Assembly: GCF_030116705.1 (NCBI RefSeq)
Contig: NZ_JAOTIK010000001.1
Span: forward strand, 6,600,501 to 6,664,500
Source of the DNA: Streptomyces sp. ML-6
Lineage (GTDB): Bacteria > Actinomycetota > Actinomycetes > Streptomycetales > Streptomycetaceae
DNA length: 64,000 nucleotides
Reading direction: 5' to 3'
This document shows, piece after piece, positions 61,880 through 64,000 of the stretch (the first letter of the stretch is position 1; every line of letters begins with the position of its first letter). Position numbers and translations under genes: made by a program. Below the pieces are notes generated by a model. That model was given only the letters and a program-made list of their open reading frames with translations. It was not told where the DNA came from and did no database searches.

Positions 61880-63159
61880 GCAGCCTGCACGACCGCCATC
61901 TCGCCGTCTGTCCCGACTGGCTGGCGCTCTATTACAAGAAGCCCCTGGAGATCACCCACGGCGAGGGCCGGCACGTCTGGGACGCCGACGGCAGGCGCTA
62001 CCTCGACTTCTTCGGCGGCATCCTCACCACCATGACCGCCCACGCCCTGCCCGAGGTGACCAAGGCGGTCGCCGAGCAGGCGGGGCGGATCATCCACTCC
62101 TCCACGCTCTACCTCAACCGGCCGATGGTCGAGCTGGCCGAGCGCATCGCCGCGCTCTCCGGCATCCCGGACGCCCGGGTCTTCTTCACCACCTCCGGCA
62201 CCGAGGCCAACGACACGGCCCTGCTGCTCGCCACCGCGTACCGCAAGTCGAACCAGATCCTCGCGATGCGCAACAGCTACCACGGCAGGTCCTTCTCCGC
62301 GGTCTCCGTCACCGGCAACAACGCCTGGTCGCCCACCAGCCTGTCGCCGTTGCAGACGCTGTACGTGCACGGTGGCGTCCGCACCCGGGGGCCGTACGCG
62401 CACCTCGGTGACGCGGAGTTCGTCGCCGCCTGTGTCGCGGACCTGGAGGACCTGCTCGGCCACACCCGGACCCCGGCCGCGCTGATCGCCGAACCCATCC
62501 AGGGCGTCGGCGGGTTCACCTCGCCGCCCGACGGGCTGTACGCGGAGTTCCGCCGGGTCCTCGACCGGCACGGCGTCCTGTGGATCTCCGACGAGGTGCA
62601 GACCGGCTGGGGCCGTTCCGGCGAGCACTTCTGGGGCTGGCAGGCGCACGGCCGGAACGGGCCGCCGGACATCCTCACCTTCGCCAAGGGCATCGGGAAC
62701 GGCATGTCGATCGGCGGTGTCGTGGCCCGCGCCGACGTCATGAATTGCCTGGACGCCAACTCCATCTCGACCTTCGGCGGTTCCCCGGTCACCATGGCGG
62801 CGGGCCTGGCCAACCTCTCGTACCTGCTGGAGCACGACCTCCAGGGCAACGCCCGGCGGGTCGGCGGGCTGCTGATCGAGCGGCTGCGGGCGATCGGTGC
62901 GGGTTCGGAGCACGTGCGGGAGGTGCGCGGCCGGGGCCTGATGATCGGCATCGAGCTGGTGCGGCCCGGCACCGACGAGGCGGACCCGCAGGCGGCCGCG
63001 GCCGTGCTGGAGGCGGCCCGGGAGGGCGGCCTGCTCATCGGCAAGGGCGGCGGCCACAACACCAGCGTGCTGCGGATCGCGCCGCCCCTCTCGCTGACCA
63101 TCCCGGAAGCGGAGGAGGGTGCCGAGATCCTGGCCGAGGCCCTTCGGTCGGTGGCCTGA
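61876..63159 (+). CDS. Class III aminotransferase, probable beta-alanine/omega-amino acid type
   Basis: 427 aa from GTG 61876 (GTGA overlap with the previous stop). VWDADGRRYLDFFGGI, FFTTSGTEANDTALLLA, SYHGRSFSAVSVTG, EPIQGVGGF, Asp239 in WISDEVQTGWGR and PLP Lys271 in TFAKGIGNGMSIGG. Resembles AGXT2-like alanine-glyoxylate/beta-alanine transaminases. Coupled to the ureidopropionase, it would turn beta-alanine into malonate semialdehyde. Confidence 0.88.
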   Translation: MSSLHDRHLAVCPDWLALYYKKPLEITHGEGRHVWDADGRRYLDFFGGILTTMTAHALPEVTKAVAEQAGRIIHSSTLYLNRPMVELAERIAALSGIPDARVFFTTSGTEANDTALLLATAYRKSNQILAMRNSYHGRSFSAVSVTGNNAWSPTSLSPLQTLYVHGGVRTRGPYAHLGDAEFVAACVADLEDLLGHTRTPAALIAEPIQGVGGFTSPPDGLYAEFRRVLDRHGVLWISDEVQTGWGRSGEHFWGWQAHGRNGPPDILTFAKGIGNGMSIGGVVARADVMNCLDANSISTFGGSPVTMAAGLANLSYLLEHDLQGNARRVGGLLIERLRAIGAGSEHVREVRGRGLMIGIELVRPGTDEADPQAAAAVLEAAREGGLLIGKGGGHNTSVLRIAPPLSLTIPEAEEGAEILAEALRSVA

Positions 63160-63192
63160 GACCAGGTCCGGACGGTCCGGTGAGGGCGGGCC

Positions 63193-63239
63193 GGTGCGCC
63201 CCGGCCCGGCCGGCCGACGCGGGCGGGCCGGGGCGCACC
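63193..63239. terminator. Bidirectional terminator hairpin
   Basis: Perfect 16-bp arms (63193-63208, 63224-63239) with a 15-nt loop between convergent genes. Confidence 0.85.
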
Positions 63240-63319
63240 CGACCGGCCCGCCGACTGCGGCGGGACGGGCCGGTCGGTGGGCGGGCCCCGGCCGGTGGCT
63301 CCGGGGCCCGCCCGGCCGG

Positions 63320-64000
63320 TCAGCCGCGGTTGCCGGTGGGACGGGTGAGGTCCAGGCTGCGGACCGGGTCGAGCTCGCCGTGGTACGCGAGGTCCCGGTA
63401 ACGCACCTCGGTGATCCGCAGCGACGCCTTGGCGACGCCCCGGTCCACCGTGGCCTTGAAGCGCACCGAGCCGTCCTTCTTCGTGGTGCCGGTCAGCCTC
63501 CGCACCGTGCCGCCGGACGTCAGCTCGGCGGTGACCTCCGCCCCCTTCACCGGCGTGCCCTGCGCGGTCGTCACGACGCCGTGCGCGGTGACCTTCCAGG
63601 GCGCGTCGGAGCCGGGCCGGCCGAGCAGCTTGCTGCCGGCCGTCAGCGAGGCCACGGCGAGCTGCGACGGCGGGGCGGGCTGGTCGAGGGCGACCCGGTC
63701 CACCGTCCAGAAGGCGCTGTTCGTGCCGGTGTAGCGGAAGCTCAGCCGGGCCGTCCGCGCACCCGCCGGAACGGCCAGCTCCAGGCGCTCCACGGTGTTG
63801 CTGTTCGCCCGGTACGACTTCACCGGCTGCGGGGCGCCGCCGTCGTACGAGACGTACACGTCGCCGGTCTGCGGGCCGTCGACCCGGTAGTTCGTCGCGT
63901 ACGAGACGGTCGCCGTCGCCGCGCCGTTCAGCTCGTACGCGGGGCTGACCAGGATGGAGTCGAACTGGCCGGCGCCGTGCGCCTTGTCGTCCCACTCGTC
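63320..64000 (-). CDS. C-terminal part of a secreted multidomain protein (5' end outside window)
   Basis: About 226 residues, open to the window edge. First a jelly-roll/MAM-like region (QFDSILVSPAYELNGAATATVSYATNYRVDG, GDVYVSYDGGAPQPVKSY, ARLSFRYTGTNSAFWTVDRVAL), then an Ig-like domain (APWKVTAHGVVTTAQGTPVKGAEVTAEL, DGSVRFKATVDRG, TEVRYRDLAYHGELDP). Such C-terminal modules follow catalytic domains in extracellular phosphatases, peptidases or glycosidases of Streptomyces; the catalytic part is not visible. Confidence 0.75.
   Translation of the reverse strand, partial: DEWDDKAHGAGQFDSILVSPAYELNGAATATVSYATNYRVDGPQTGDVYVSYDGGAPQPVKSYRANSNTVERLELAVPAGARTARLSFRYTGTNSAFWTVDRVALDQPAPPSQLAVASLTAGSKLLGRPGSDAPWKVTAHGVVTTAQGTPVKGAEVTAELTSGGTVRRLTGTTKKDGSVRFKATVDRGVAKASLRITEVRYRDLAYHGELDPVRSLDLTRPTGNRG

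Noticed and set aside
1..64000. tRNA, rRNA, insertion sequences or prophage genes
   Set aside because: No cloverleaf-like tRNA ends, rRNA segments, transposase DDE motifs or phage structural proteins were noticed by reading; a covariance search could not be run.

Overview
The window is about 73% G+C with strong G/C third-position codon bias, frequent GTG starts, ATGA stop/start overlaps and gene families typical of actinomycetes (AllR-type purine catabolism, DevRS-like signalling, GluABCD, TIR/FxsC-like proteins). It is almost certainly a Streptomyces chromosome. No rRNA, tRNA, CRISPR array, transposase or phage gene was recognised. Most genes look intact; the two edge genes (1-881 and 63320-64000) are cut by the window.

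Left part (0-25 kb): the 3' end of a superfamily-1 helicase; malate synthase and a MobA-like nucleotidyltransferase; a NarL-type two-component pair divergent from an FtsX/ATPase ABC transporter; then the allantoin block (IclR/AllR-type repressor, allantoinase, allantoicase). A near-identical 17-bp operator lies at both the malate synthase and allantoinase promoters, which ties glyoxylate production from purines to glyoxylate use. An SDR, a DHFR-like protein, a second NarL-type pair, a P450 with a thioesterase, and an inositol/sugar-type ABC system with two tandem binding proteins, an inositol-dehydrogenase-like gene and a ROK kinase follow.

Middle (25-46 kb): a TetR/SDR pair shares a 37-bp inverted-repeat operator. 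Next comes a redox/oxygen island: SLOG-like protein, VKOR, flavohaemoglobin-like protein, DevR-like regulator, DevS-like GAF kinase, stand-alone CtaD and a small membrane protein, with related palindromes in front of several transcription units. Then a PcaL-like fusion, an MBL hydrolase, xthA under a PafBC-type DNA-damage promoter (a second copy of that promoter sits just downstream of xthA with no gene behind it), a Cmx-type MFS exporter, the gluABCD operon, a lipoprotein L,D-transpeptidase and MurJ.

Right part (46.9-54.7 kb) is the most interesting: four overlapping minus-strand genes encode an alpha/beta hydrolase, a caspase-like protease fused to a VMAP-C-like region, a MoxR-type AAA+ ATPase, and a vWA-like/TIR/FxsC-like fusion, preceded by a membrane-anchored protein of unknown function. 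This has the composition of a vWA-MoxR-VMAP ternary conflict (immunity/cell-suicide) system with two potential killing activities. The end of the window carries gamma-glutamyltransferase, a second methionine aminopeptidase divergent from a small HTH protein, a Rieske oxygenase, an aspartate-type aminotransferase, a beta-ureidopropionase/beta-alanine aminotransferase pair and part of a secreted protein.
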